Assembly (NCBI GenBank): GCA_028873595.1
Contig: JAPPOV010000014.1
Location: 1-64,000 of the forward strand
Direction of reading: 5' to 3'
Origin: Gemmatimonadota bacterium
GTDB lineage: Bacteria > Gemmatimonadota > Gemmatimonadetes > Longimicrobiales > Gaopeijiaceae
Length of the DNA stretch: 64,000 nucleotides
The notes under the pieces are model-generated. The model had not been told where the DNA came from, ran no database searches, and worked only from the letters and a program-made list of their open reading frames with translations. This document shows positions 1-8,041 of the stretch, piece after piece. Both the position numbers and the translations under genes were made by a program. Within the stretch, counting starts at the first letter, position 1, and every line of letters starts with the position of its first letter.

Positions 1-1168
1 AGGCACCGAGGCCGAAGGCCGTATCGTTGGCGATTCGAATGGCATCGTCATCGTCTCGAGCCGAGATGATCGTGGCTACCGGACCGAAGAGCTCCTCGGA
101 ATACGCTGCCATTCCTGGTTCGACGTCGGATAGGATCGTTGTCGGGTACCAGGCCCCCGGCCGCTCAGGGAGCTCACCGCCCATCACAACGCGAGCGCCG
201 GCCTCGACCGAACGCGTGACCTGATCGTGGAGGGCGTCCCGAAGGTCTGCCCGCGCCATCGGCCCTACGCTCGTATCGGGATCGGAAGGTTCACCCACAG
301 TCCAGGCGTTCATCGCGTCGACGAGCTTCTGCTCGAACGCATCGCGCACTGATTCGACGACGACGAAGCGTTTGGCTGCGACGCAGCTCTGACCCGTGTT
401 GATGAGTCGGCCCATCGCGCAGCTCTTCGCGGCTGCGTCCAGGTCGGCGTCACCGAGCACGACCGACGGATCGCTTCCCCCCAACTCGAGCACGCACGGC
501 TTGATGGCGGCACCCGCGCGCGCCGCCACGGCCTTCCCCGCGCGAACGCTCCCGGTCAGGCTCACAGCCCGGATACGTGGGTCGTCGATCAGGTCACCCG
601 CTGTATCCACATCGATGAAGAGGTTCGCAAAGAGACCTTCGGGATAGCCCGCGTCCTGGAAGAGCTGATCGAGTTCCGCCGCGCACCCCGGGACGCTGGG
701 CGCATGCTTGAGAAGTGCCGCGTTGCCAGCGGTGAGCGCGGGAGCGCCGAACCGGATGACCTGCCAGAACGGGAAATTCCACGGCATGATGCTGAGTACG
801 ATGCCGAGTGGTCGATACGTCCAGTAGCTTGCGGTGCCATCCGTCGGGGCGTCGACCGGTGCGAGCAGGTCGGGAGCCTGTTGCGCATAGTAGTCGCAGA
901 CCCAGGCACACTTTTCGGCTTCCGCCACCGCCTGGGTGATGGGCTTGCCCATCTCCTGCGTCATGATGGCACCGTACTGTTCTTTGCGCTCGCGAAGCAG
1001 GCGGCCCATTTCGACGAGAGGGGTGACCCGTTCAGCGACGGGACGGAGGCGCCAGTCGCGATACGCAGCGTGCGCCGACGCGACTTTCTGCTCTACAGAA
1101 GGAGTGGAATCGAACGGGACTTCTGCGATCCGCACTCCGCTGGCTGGATCGACGGCAACGAACGACAT
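1..1168 (-). CDS. NAD(P)-dependent aldehyde dehydrogenase, succinate-semialdehyde dehydrogenase type (3' end cut by window)
   Basis: Oxidises an aldehyde to its acid with NAD(P)+ in the cytoplasm. About 389 of the usual 455-480 residues are present; the C-terminal part lies outside the window. The ATG at 1168 gives MSFVAVDP. PWNFP is at residues 129-133, the LELGGSDP cofactor/base motif with Glu228 at about 227-234, and the nucleophile is Cys262 in NTGQSCVAAKRF. The GGSDP form and the length are typical of the Sad/YneI and GabD branch, so succinate semialdehyde is the best guess for substrate, but other short aldehydes are possible. It is divergent from the radical SAM gene starting 121 bp away. 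Confidence 0.9.
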   Translation of the reverse strand, partial: MSFVAVDPASGVRIAEVPFDSTPSVEQKVASAHAAYRDWRLRPVAERVTPLVEMGRLLRERKEQYGAIMTQEMGKPITQAVAEAEKCAWVCDYYAQQAPDLLAPVDAPTDGTASYWTYRPLGIVLSIMPWNFPFWQVIRFGAPALTAGNAALLKHAPSVPGCAAELDQLFQDAGYPEGLFANLFIDVDTAGDLIDDPRIRAVSLTGSVRAGKAVAARAGAAIKPCVLELGGSDPSVVLGDADLDAAAKSCAMGRLINTGQSCVAAKRFVVVESVRDAFEQKLVDAMNAWTVGEPSDPDTSVGPMARADLRDALHDQVTRSVEAGARVVMGGELPERPGAWYPTTILSDVEPGMAAYSEELFGPVATIISARDDDDAIRIANDTAFGLGA

Positions 1169-1289
1169 GGCGACGGACTTCCTCGCGTAAGTTTCGGAAA
1201 TGATTCGCCATTGTAGCAGAACCCGAGTCGGTTCGCCGGGATCGCGTCGAGAGCGTTACCATCCGGTTCCGTAACCCCGTCTGGAGATC

Positions 1290-2243
1290 ATGGGCATCCA
1301 ACTCCCACAGGAACCGACCACCACGCCCCTCCGAGAGGTACAGGTCGAAGAGGCAGACGCCCCCACGGTTCAGCTTCGGGCGCTCGATCAGCTGTGGTTC
1401 CAGGTCGCGGGAACGGTATGCAATCTTCGGTGCAGTCACTGCTTCATTTCGTGCTCGCCCGAGAACCACTCCTTCTGGTTCATGACTCGTGACGAGGTGA
1501 AGAGCGCGCTCGATGCGTCCGTGCGCCTCGGCGTCAAGGAGTACTACTTCACGGGCGGTGAGCCATTCATGAATCGTGACATCCTAGGGATTCTCGACGA
1601 TGCACTCGCGCTGGGACCTACGACGGTTCTCACGAATGCGACGCTGCTGCCCTCGCGGACTGTCGATGCGCTGGCAGAGATGGCGTCGTCTTCGCCGTAC
1701 ACCCTGGAATTGCGCGTCAGCATCGATGGCGTGACCGCCGAAATGAACGATGCCATCCGCGGCCGGGGATCCTTCGAACGGGCTGTTCAGGCCGTGGGCC
1801 GTCTGGCTGCTGCCGGCTTCCTCCCGATCATCACGACCATGCAGACGTGGCCGGATCATGAGACCGAGGCGATTCTCGCGGATTTCCGTCGCCTGCTTGG
1901 CGATGCCGGATACGATCGGTCACGGCTGAAGATCCTGCCGCCACTACGCATCGGAGCAGAGGCCGTGCGGGGCCGAGGATACGATGAGCACGAACGGGTC
2001 ACGCACGAGATGATGAGGGAGTATCCCGCCGAGCTACTGCTCTGCTCGAGCGCGCGACTCGTCACCGCGAGCGGGGTGCGGGCGTGTCCGATTCTACTCG
2101 ACTACGACTCTGGACGGCTTGGCGACACCGTCGAAGAGGCGGCAGAGATGCCGGCGGTTCTGGCTGAGCAGGCGTGCTACACCTGCTGGGTGAATGGGGC
2201 GATATGCTCGAACATGCCCGGTTTCGCAGCCGACCCTGCCTGA
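1290..2243 (+). CDS. Radical SAM protein with C-terminal cysteines (SPASM/Twitch-like)
   Basis: A 317-residue radical SAM enzyme of the MoaA/PqqE/SkfB style. The [4Fe-4S] site is CNLRCSHC (Cys-x3-Cys-x2-Cys, about residues 47-54), followed by the SAM-binding TGGEPFMN at about 89-96. Four more cysteines in the last 75 residues (LLCSS, RACPI, ACYTC, ICSNM) suggest an auxiliary cluster as in SPASM or Twitch domains. The ATG at 1290 gives MGIQLPQEP and is the first reasonable start. The stop is 2 nt before the metallophosphoesterase start, so the two are almost certainly co-translated. Substrate unknown: no precursor peptide or cofactor genes are recognisable nearby. Confidence 0.85.
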   Translation: MGIQLPQEPTTTPLREVQVEEADAPTVQLRALDQLWFQVAGTVCNLRCSHCFISCSPENHSFWFMTRDEVKSALDASVRLGVKEYYFTGGEPFMNRDILGILDDALALGPTTVLTNATLLPSRTVDALAEMASSSPYTLELRVSIDGVTAEMNDAIRGRGSFERAVQAVGRLAAAGFLPIITTMQTWPDHETEAILADFRRLLGDAGYDRSRLKILPPLRIGAEAVRGRGYDEHERVTHEMMREYPAELLLCSSARLVTASGVRACPILLDYDSGRLGDTVEEAAEMPAVLAEQACYTCWVNGAICSNMPGFAADPA

Positions 2244-2245
2244 CG

Positions 2246-3076
2246 ATGTCCGAGACGCTCGAGTCGTTGGTCGGCGTCGAACCGGAGGGCCGGTACACCC
2301 GTGTTGCTGCGTTCGGGGGCGTCTATTCGAATCACCTGGCTCTCAGTGCGGCGATCACCGACGCGGCCAGCCGGGGCGCAGAGGCAGCGATTTGCCTGGG
2401 GGACCTTGGAGCCTTCGGGCCGCATCCCGACAAGGTCTTCCCACTGCTCCGCGAACACGGGATCTCCGTAGTGCGGGGCAACTACGACGATTCGATCGCC
2501 CGAGGTCTGGATGATTGTCAGTGCGGGTATACCGATCCACGCGACAATCACTATGCGCGACTCTCGTATCAGTACACGTTCCGTAACACATCCGAGGAGA
2601 ATCGTCGGTGGATGGACACGTTCCCGGATGAGGTACGGTTCCGATTGGGTGCTCTCGAGGTGCTCGCGTGTCACGGGAGTCCCCGACAGACGAATGAGTT
2701 TCTCTGGGAGTCGGCGACCCCCACCCACTTCCTGGACAAGCTCGCTGACGACTACGGGGCGGATGTCATCATCGGTACGCACACCGGCATTCACTGGATG
2801 CGTATGTGGGGCGAGCGTCGGGCATACGTGAACGTCGGGGCTCTTGGTCGCCCTGCGAACGACGGACGTACGGACGTCTGGTATGCGATGCTCGATGCAA
2901 CCGGGGAAGCGCTCTCGGTCGAGTTCGTTCCGGTCGGCTACGATCACGAGGCTCTGGCCAGAGAGATGCGGGATGAAGACCTTCCCGAGGAATTCGTCGA
3001 GACGATCCTGACCGGATGGTGGACTACGTGCCTGGAAATCCTGCCTGGAAAAGAACGAGCGGCGGGTCGGTTCTGA
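2246..3076 (+). CDS. Metallophosphoesterase (calcineurin-like)
   Basis: A 276-residue protein of the calcineurin-like superfamily, which hydrolyses phosphomono- or diesters with two metal ions. The metal-binding blocks are visible in order: GDLGAFGPHP near residue 52, GNYDD near 80, CHGSP near 148 and GTHTGIHW near 181. The usual first block DxH is altered: the N-terminus reads AAFGGVYSNHLAL, so the first metal ligand Asp seems to be replaced and only the His remains, which may change metal use. I start it at the ATG at 2246, 2 nt after the radical SAM stop, rather than at in-frame codons inside that gene. Likely partner of the radical SAM protein; substrate unknown. Confidence 0.8.
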   Translation: MSETLESLVGVEPEGRYTRVAAFGGVYSNHLALSAAITDAASRGAEAAICLGDLGAFGPHPDKVFPLLREHGISVVRGNYDDSIARGLDDCQCGYTDPRDNHYARLSYQYTFRNTSEENRRWMDTFPDEVRFRLGALEVLACHGSPRQTNEFLWESATPTHFLDKLADDYGADVIIGTHTGIHWMRMWGERRAYVNVGALGRPANDGRTDVWYAMLDATGEALSVEFVPVGYDHEALAREMRDEDLPEEFVETILTGWWTTCLEILPGKERAAGRF

Positions 3077-3095
3077 CCGGTTCGCAGGGGCTGCG

Positions 3096-3596
3096 ATGAA
3101 CGAGGCCGTACGCCTCTTCGTGACCGGGGGCACCTTCGACAAGGAGTACGACGAGATCCACGGAACGCTCGATTTCGCGGATACGCATCTTCCGGAGATG
3201 CTCGCGATGGCTCGGTCCCGGGTCGACGTACGGATTCAGACCCTCATGATGGTCGACTCGCTCGAGATGACCGATGCCGACCGCGCGCTGATCGCGAATC
3301 ACTGCCGGGCTGCGTCGGAGTCCTGCATCGTCATTACGCACGGTACGGACACGATCGTCGACACAGCGCGGGTCCTGGCCGAACAGGTTACGGGGAAGAC
3401 GGTCGTATTGACCGGTGCGATGATCCCGATTGCGTTCGGGTCGTCCGACGGGCTTTTCAATCTCGGAGGTGCGATCACTGCCGTGCAGGTACTTCCACCC
3501 GGGGTACACATCACGATGAACGGCCGGATCTTCCCCTGGGACAACGTGCGAAAGAATCGGGAGACAGGCGTCTTCGAAGAGCTCCGAAACGACTGA
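3096..3596 (+). CDS. Asparaginase N-terminal-domain protein (short)
   Basis: A 166-residue protein matching only the N-terminal half of type I/II L-asparaginases (normally about 320-350 residues). Both catalytic threonine motifs are present: TGGTFDK at residues 10-16 and THGTDT at 81-86, followed by the TGAM segment. The C-terminal domain that completes the active site across subunits in full-length enzymes is absent, and the ORF ends cleanly with a stop at 3596, so this looks like a stand-alone short family and not a broken gene. It sits 20 nt behind the metallophosphoesterase and probably belongs to the same transcript. Amidohydrolase activity is inferred from the motifs; the real substrate may not be asparagine. 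Confidence 0.75.
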   Translation: MNEAVRLFVTGGTFDKEYDEIHGTLDFADTHLPEMLAMARSRVDVRIQTLMMVDSLEMTDADRALIANHCRAASESCIVITHGTDTIVDTARVLAEQVTGKTVVLTGAMIPIAFGSSDGLFNLGGAITAVQVLPPGVHITMNGRIFPWDNVRKNRETGVFEELRND

Positions 3597-3660
3597 TCAA
3601 CGAGGGGGATGAGTGCCGCTTGCTGCTGCGATGCGAGCAGGGTGACGTGTCTCGTCGGGG

Positions 3661-5559
3661 TCAGCCGCCGCGGGGTCTCCTCGGGCGGAATCGCAGCGGC
3701 TGAGACTGACGCCCCAGCTCACGGAGTCGGGGATCACGGCGCAGTTCATCCCACACGGGGTCGGAACGGATCGAGAATACCCCCGGCTCCCCGTCCCGAA
3801 TCGCCGTGACCAGCAAGTCGATCGCTTCGTCGTTGTTGCCCATTCCGGCGTGCGCGGTCGCCAGCTCGATCAAAGGCACATGCTCACCGGTGTCCCTGCG
3901 CATGTCCAGGCGGTCGAGGTACCACATCCAGTAGCCCTCTTCCCTGTGTTCACCCAGCAGTTCCACGAGGTCTTCCAGGTCGTCTCGTGACGGCGCCCCC
4001 GACTCGCCACTCTCCCGCCAACGGTCGAGTGTTTCGACGCCGGCGCGCAATTGACCGATCGAGACCTGGGTCCGCGCGAGGAACTCCCATGCTTCGCTGC
4101 GGTCCGGGGTGTCTGCAACGACCTGCTCGAGGCGCTCGATCGCCTCTGGATACTGGCCGGTGAGCGAAAGTTGGCGTGCTTCCATGAACATCCGGTCGGA
4201 CTCACTCCCGATCTTGGGAAGCGCTCGGTTCCGCATACGTTCCGCGATCCGGTCCCCGAAGCTGGTCTGAGTCGCGACCCACTCCGAGTCGAGTGTCGGA
4301 GCGTGCAAGCTGGTCGTGTCCTCCTCGTCACTCGTGCTGAGGACTTGGACAGTCTTCTGCTCAGGCGTGGGTCCCGGGATCATCGGAGTGTCCCCGACGA
4401 GTTCGGGCATGGAATGCTCGATGAGGGTCAGGACCTCTCGAACTTCGGTGGACACCGAGTCGATCCGAAGTGCTTCGAGTGCGACCTCGTGTGCGTTGAG
4501 TACTTCGTCCGTGGAGACCGAGTCTCCTTCGAGTTGGATCAGGAAGCGGGCTCCGGCGATCCCTGCCATCGCCGGAGCAAAGTCGGGCTCGATCTCCAGC
4601 GCGCTTTCGAAGTACTCGGTAGCCATCCTGAGGCTCTCCTCCGTGCCCTGCTCATACTCGTAGCGGCCACGCATGTACGCGTCCTGCGCCTCCGATTGCA
4701 CGTTGCTGGCGGTCTGCACGAAGAGGGACTCGTCGTACTGGCTGGACACCTGCTCGACGACGTCTCGAGCGATCTCGGTCTGGAATGCCAGCATGTCGCC
4801 GACGTCTTCCCGGTCCCATTGGAGCGTCTCGATGTGCGTGTCGCTCGGGGCATGAATGAGCTGGAGGGTGACGCGTGTCCGTTCCGCGCTCCGAGTCACC
4901 GAGCCTTCGATGACGACATCCACGTTCAGCGTTCGACTGATCTCGGGCATCGTCATGGTCGTGCCGGAGAACTGGGCTACGCTCGTGCGAGATACGACTC
5001 GTACCTCGTCGAGTGAACTGAGTTTGGCGATCAGCTCCTCGTGCATGCTCGAAGTGAAGTACGCCTGGTTCTGCTCTTGGGAGTAATCATCGAGCGGCAG
5101 GACCGCGATGGACCGAATCGGCTCTGCCGGGTCGTAGGACGCCAACTGGACGGCAGGGAGGACCTCGTCCAAGCGAGCTGTGGGAGACTCGAACACACCC
5201 TGTCGATCCAGGTAGACCCCGAGTGAACCCATGACGGCGATGGTGGCGATCAGGAGGGCGCCCAATGCAAGGCGCGGCAGGATCGGGTTCGACACCTCAC
5301 CGCCGGTCCGCTGGAACCCCTCACTGGTCAGATCGTACATCCACGCCAGCACCAGGGCCGGCGGGAAGGCGAGTCCCGTGGCGACCACCAGGAGGCGAAG
5401 CCCTGCTTCGCCCACCCCGAAGGCGGGGAAAACGATCTCGGCCAGCTGGAGCACCACAAACGCCGCGGCCGCATAGGCAAATGCGAACCGCCCGACGTGG
5501 CGCCGCCGCATCTCGGCCAGGAACTGCCCGAATCCGGACGTGGGCTTGGGATCGTTCAT
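3661..5559 (-). CDS. Membrane protein with TolB-N/FlgO-like domain and TPR repeats
   Basis: A 632-residue protein. The N-terminus has a short cytoplasmic stretch, two hydrophobic segments (about residues 23-48 and 53-75) and a third near 93-115. A domain starting SIAVLPLDD at about 148 and running to about 270 resembles the TolB N-terminal/FlgO domain, often found in integral membrane TPR proteins and after adenylate-cyclase or winged-helix domains. The rest is rich in TPR-like helices (for example PDFAPAMAGIAGARFL and the final 150 residues). I see no cyclase or kinase catalytic motif. A scaffold or signalling role at the inner membrane is inferred. The neighbouring DUF5916 gene is also on the minus strand 89 bp upstream. 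Confidence 0.75.
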   Translation of the reverse strand: MNDPKPTSGFGQFLAEMRRRHVGRFAFAYAAAAFVVLQLAEIVFPAFGVGEAGLRLLVVATGLAFPPALVLAWMYDLTSEGFQRTGGEVSNPILPRLALGALLIATIAVMGSLGVYLDRQGVFESPTARLDEVLPAVQLASYDPAEPIRSIAVLPLDDYSQEQNQAYFTSSMHEELIAKLSSLDEVRVVSRTSVAQFSGTTMTMPEISRTLNVDVVIEGSVTRSAERTRVTLQLIHAPSDTHIETLQWDREDVGDMLAFQTEIARDVVEQVSSQYDESLFVQTASNVQSEAQDAYMRGRYEYEQGTEESLRMATEYFESALEIEPDFAPAMAGIAGARFLIQLEGDSVSTDEVLNAHEVALEALRIDSVSTEVREVLTLIEHSMPELVGDTPMIPGPTPEQKTVQVLSTSDEEDTTSLHAPTLDSEWVATQTSFGDRIAERMRNRALPKIGSESDRMFMEARQLSLTGQYPEAIERLEQVVADTPDRSEAWEFLARTQVSIGQLRAGVETLDRWRESGESGAPSRDDLEDLVELLGEHREEGYWMWYLDRLDMRRDTGEHVPLIELATAHAGMGNNDEAIDLLVTAIRDGEPGVFSIRSDPVWDELRRDPRLRELGRQSQPLRFRPRRPRGG

Positions 5560-5648
5560 CGTAAGGGTTGGATCGCGTGACGATCGTGAATGTTAGCTCC
5601 TCATGAGATACCGTACGAGTTCACAACCGTTGCCGTGTCACGCTACGT

Positions 5649-7826
5649 TCAAAATGCCTTCAGGTACGTCAGCTTGACCACTCCGGTCCTGCGAAACCAA
5701 CGGGCGTCGCGTGGGTCGGTGAGTGGGCCCGTGAGGTAGCCGGTGTCCAGGACCAGGAAGAGGTCGCTACCCGGCGTGTGGATCCAGTCTACCCGCACGT
5801 TGGCCTGGAACTCGTTCGAGACGTCGTCCCACTGCACCAGAGCGTACGCGAAGAGTTTTCGACTCAGTGCGGCCTCCAGCCGCGTGCTGAGCAGTGTGGT
5901 GGAGAAGTCCCCACCCTCTACCGGCAGCGAGACGTTATTCCAGCTCGCGTCTGCGTCGATGGTCAGGTGTTTGTTCATGATCCACACGAAGCCGCCGTTC
6001 AACTGAGTGCGGGTACCACTCCAGAAGTCGCCGAGGGAAGCGCCTGCGTTCACGCCGAAACCTCTCGCTCGATTCGGAGTGAAGGATAGATCCAGGCTCC
6101 GGAATGTGTAGTCACCGACCGGCAGCTCGCGGCCGTTGATGGAGGCGGCCTCGTCGAGCCGCTCGAAACGCTCGGTCAGATTGATGCTGACGTTGTCGTC
6201 CGACTGGAAGTTGAGGCGGTTGGAGAGCCGAAGCAGGTGAGACTGCTTGTTCCCGTCGATGCCGTCGATCCAGTTCGCCCCGAGCGTGACGAAGAGCTGG
6301 CGGGCCCAGCTGCTCTGCTCGAACCGCGGTCGGGCGCCGAGCTGGCCGCCCCAGCGCTTCTGGTCCGGTCTTCGAACGAAGCCAAGTGACGGGGTGAAGA
6401 CCTCGCCCACATGGGTCCGCGTCAGTTCGAAAATGTAGAGGTCGTTCTGAAGAATGAGCTCGGCCTGACCAGCGAACGAGCTGCCGTCGGCGTCCGTTAT
6501 GTCGGAATCCCAGACATTCGCACCCCACAGGAAGAGCGAGCTGCTGCTCCAGAATCGACTCACCAGGTCGGCACCTGCGACTCGGTTGTGGCCGATGTCT
6601 GTTTCCTTCGCGGTAAAGATGCCCCCGAGTGTGGTCCGGCCCTGCAGGTCTCCCCTCACGCGCGCCACGTTGTTCCACGCGGCCGGGACCACCACCCCGG
6701 GCTGAGCGGGGTCCGGTGAGGTGACTTCGTCGGTCCAGAGACTCATCGCTCCAATCGAAAACGGTCCGCTCTGGCCGGTGAGGCGGCTCGCGCCGACGAT
6801 GTCCGCGTCGAGGCCCACCCTTCGAGTGAAGAAGACCTCCGTTTCCCGTGATGCCCCGAACTGGAAGAGACCTGCGCGCTCGAGGAAGAACTCGCGCTTC
6901 TCCGGAAAGAAGAGGTTGAAGCGGGTCAGGTTGATCTGGACGTTGTCGGCTTCGACCTGAGCGAAGTCGGTGTTGTACGTAAGGTCGAGCGTGAAGTTGG
7001 ATGTGAGCGACGCCTTCACATCGAGACCCGCGTCCGCTTGGCGAACCGTGCTACTCGTCTCGGAGCTCGTGACGCCGGCGATCGCATACGGCTTCACCTC
7101 GATGTGCCGACCCTTGCGAAGATTCCTCAGCCCGACGAGCGGAGCGTAGCGGGAGACCTGCCGAATGCCGGTCCGGTACTCCTGGCCGATATGGGGCCAG
7201 AAGACCTGCTCGTTCTTCCGACGAATCGAGCGGAAGAAGGCGATCCCCATTCGGGGGGCTTCCGTTTCGTCGAACCGAATGGTGGTAAAAGGGATCTCTA
7301 TCTCGAGGAACCAGCCCTCTTCGGTAACCCGGGCCTCGGTCGTATAGATGCCATCCCAGTTCCAGTCCACGGTCGTCTCATCGGAAATCAGGGCATCGTC
7401 CTGTGCCCCGAGAGATCCGACCTCGAACATGTAGGCGTTACGGTCGTCGTCGTAGGTGTCGATCGCGATGAGGACGTTGTCGTCCTTGTCGATCCAACCA
7501 CCCCGTTGGAGGATGTTTCCGAGGATGCCCTCCGGCTCCGAGTCGAACATCGACATGCCGAAGTACAGCGCCGTCGGCGTGTACGCGATGCGGACTTCGG
7601 TTCGCTCCGTGGCGGCTGCGCCGTCGACCGGTTCGCGCTGAATGAAGCCGGTCACGGGCTCGATGAGATCCCAGAGGGCTTCATCGAGGACCCCATCGAT
7701 AACCGGCGGTGTGTCGATGGGGACGGCTACCGCCTGCTGTTGAGCGTTGCTGTGCAGTGGGGTGGCGAGTAGTACGAGTCCTGAAAGCGCCGCGCAGGTG
7801 TTTCGTCTCAACATTACGTTCGACAT
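5649..7826 (-). CDS. DUF5916 outer-membrane protein with CBM9-like domain
   Basis: A 725-residue exported protein. A signal peptide (LSGLVLLATPLHSNAQQ) is followed by a carbohydrate-binding family 9-like domain starting DTPPVIDGVLDEALW at about residue 38 and extending to about 220. The remainder is rich in alternating aromatic beta strands and ends KLTYLKAF, with a C-terminal Phe as in outer-membrane barrels; this is the DUF5916 layout. Such proteins are thought to sit in the outer membrane and may bind or pass carbohydrate-like ligands, but no member has a firm function that I know of. There is no TonB plug domain, so it is not a standard receptor. Confidence 0.85.
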   Translation of the reverse strand: MSNVMLRRNTCAALSGLVLLATPLHSNAQQQAVAVPIDTPPVIDGVLDEALWDLIEPVTGFIQREPVDGAAATERTEVRIAYTPTALYFGMSMFDSEPEGILGNILQRGGWIDKDDNVLIAIDTYDDDRNAYMFEVGSLGAQDDALISDETTVDWNWDGIYTTEARVTEEGWFLEIEIPFTTIRFDETEAPRMGIAFFRSIRRKNEQVFWPHIGQEYRTGIRQVSRYAPLVGLRNLRKGRHIEVKPYAIAGVTSSETSSTVRQADAGLDVKASLTSNFTLDLTYNTDFAQVEADNVQINLTRFNLFFPEKREFFLERAGLFQFGASRETEVFFTRRVGLDADIVGASRLTGQSGPFSIGAMSLWTDEVTSPDPAQPGVVVPAAWNNVARVRGDLQGRTTLGGIFTAKETDIGHNRVAGADLVSRFWSSSSLFLWGANVWDSDITDADGSSFAGQAELILQNDLYIFELTRTHVGEVFTPSLGFVRRPDQKRWGGQLGARPRFEQSSWARQLFVTLGANWIDGIDGNKQSHLLRLSNRLNFQSDDNVSINLTERFERLDEAASINGRELPVGDYTFRSLDLSFTPNRARGFGVNAGASLGDFWSGTRTQLNGGFVWIMNKHLTIDADASWNNVSLPVEGGDFSTTLLSTRLEAALSRKLFAYALVQWDDVSNEFQANVRVDWIHTPGSDLFLVLDTGYLTGPLTDPRDARWFRRTGVVKLTYLKAF

Positions 7827-8029
7827 CGAAGGAGCGCCCGAAGCTGCAGGACGAAGAGCGGTACCATGAAGTCCGCGATGAAGTGGGAGGTCAACGCGGT
7901 CGAAGATGGCGCGAAAGATATGTTCGTTCTTCGTCCGTAACAGGTTGCTCGGGTGTCGCAGGCACGCCCCTTTCGTAGATTCTCAGCTCATGGCGACAGT
8001 CCTCCAGCGTCGCCGAATGGTTCGTAACC

Positions 8030-8035
8030 GAGGAG
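8030..8035 (+). promoter_or_regulatory. Ribosome binding site deciding a CTG start
   Basis: GAGGAG lies 6 nt before CTG at 8042-8044. No ATG, GTG or TTG occurs in this frame between the upstream stop at 7976 and TTG 8135, which lies inside conserved sequence, so this site supports the CTG start of the DAK2-DegV gene. Confidence 0.55.
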
Positions 8036-8041
8036 TTCAGT

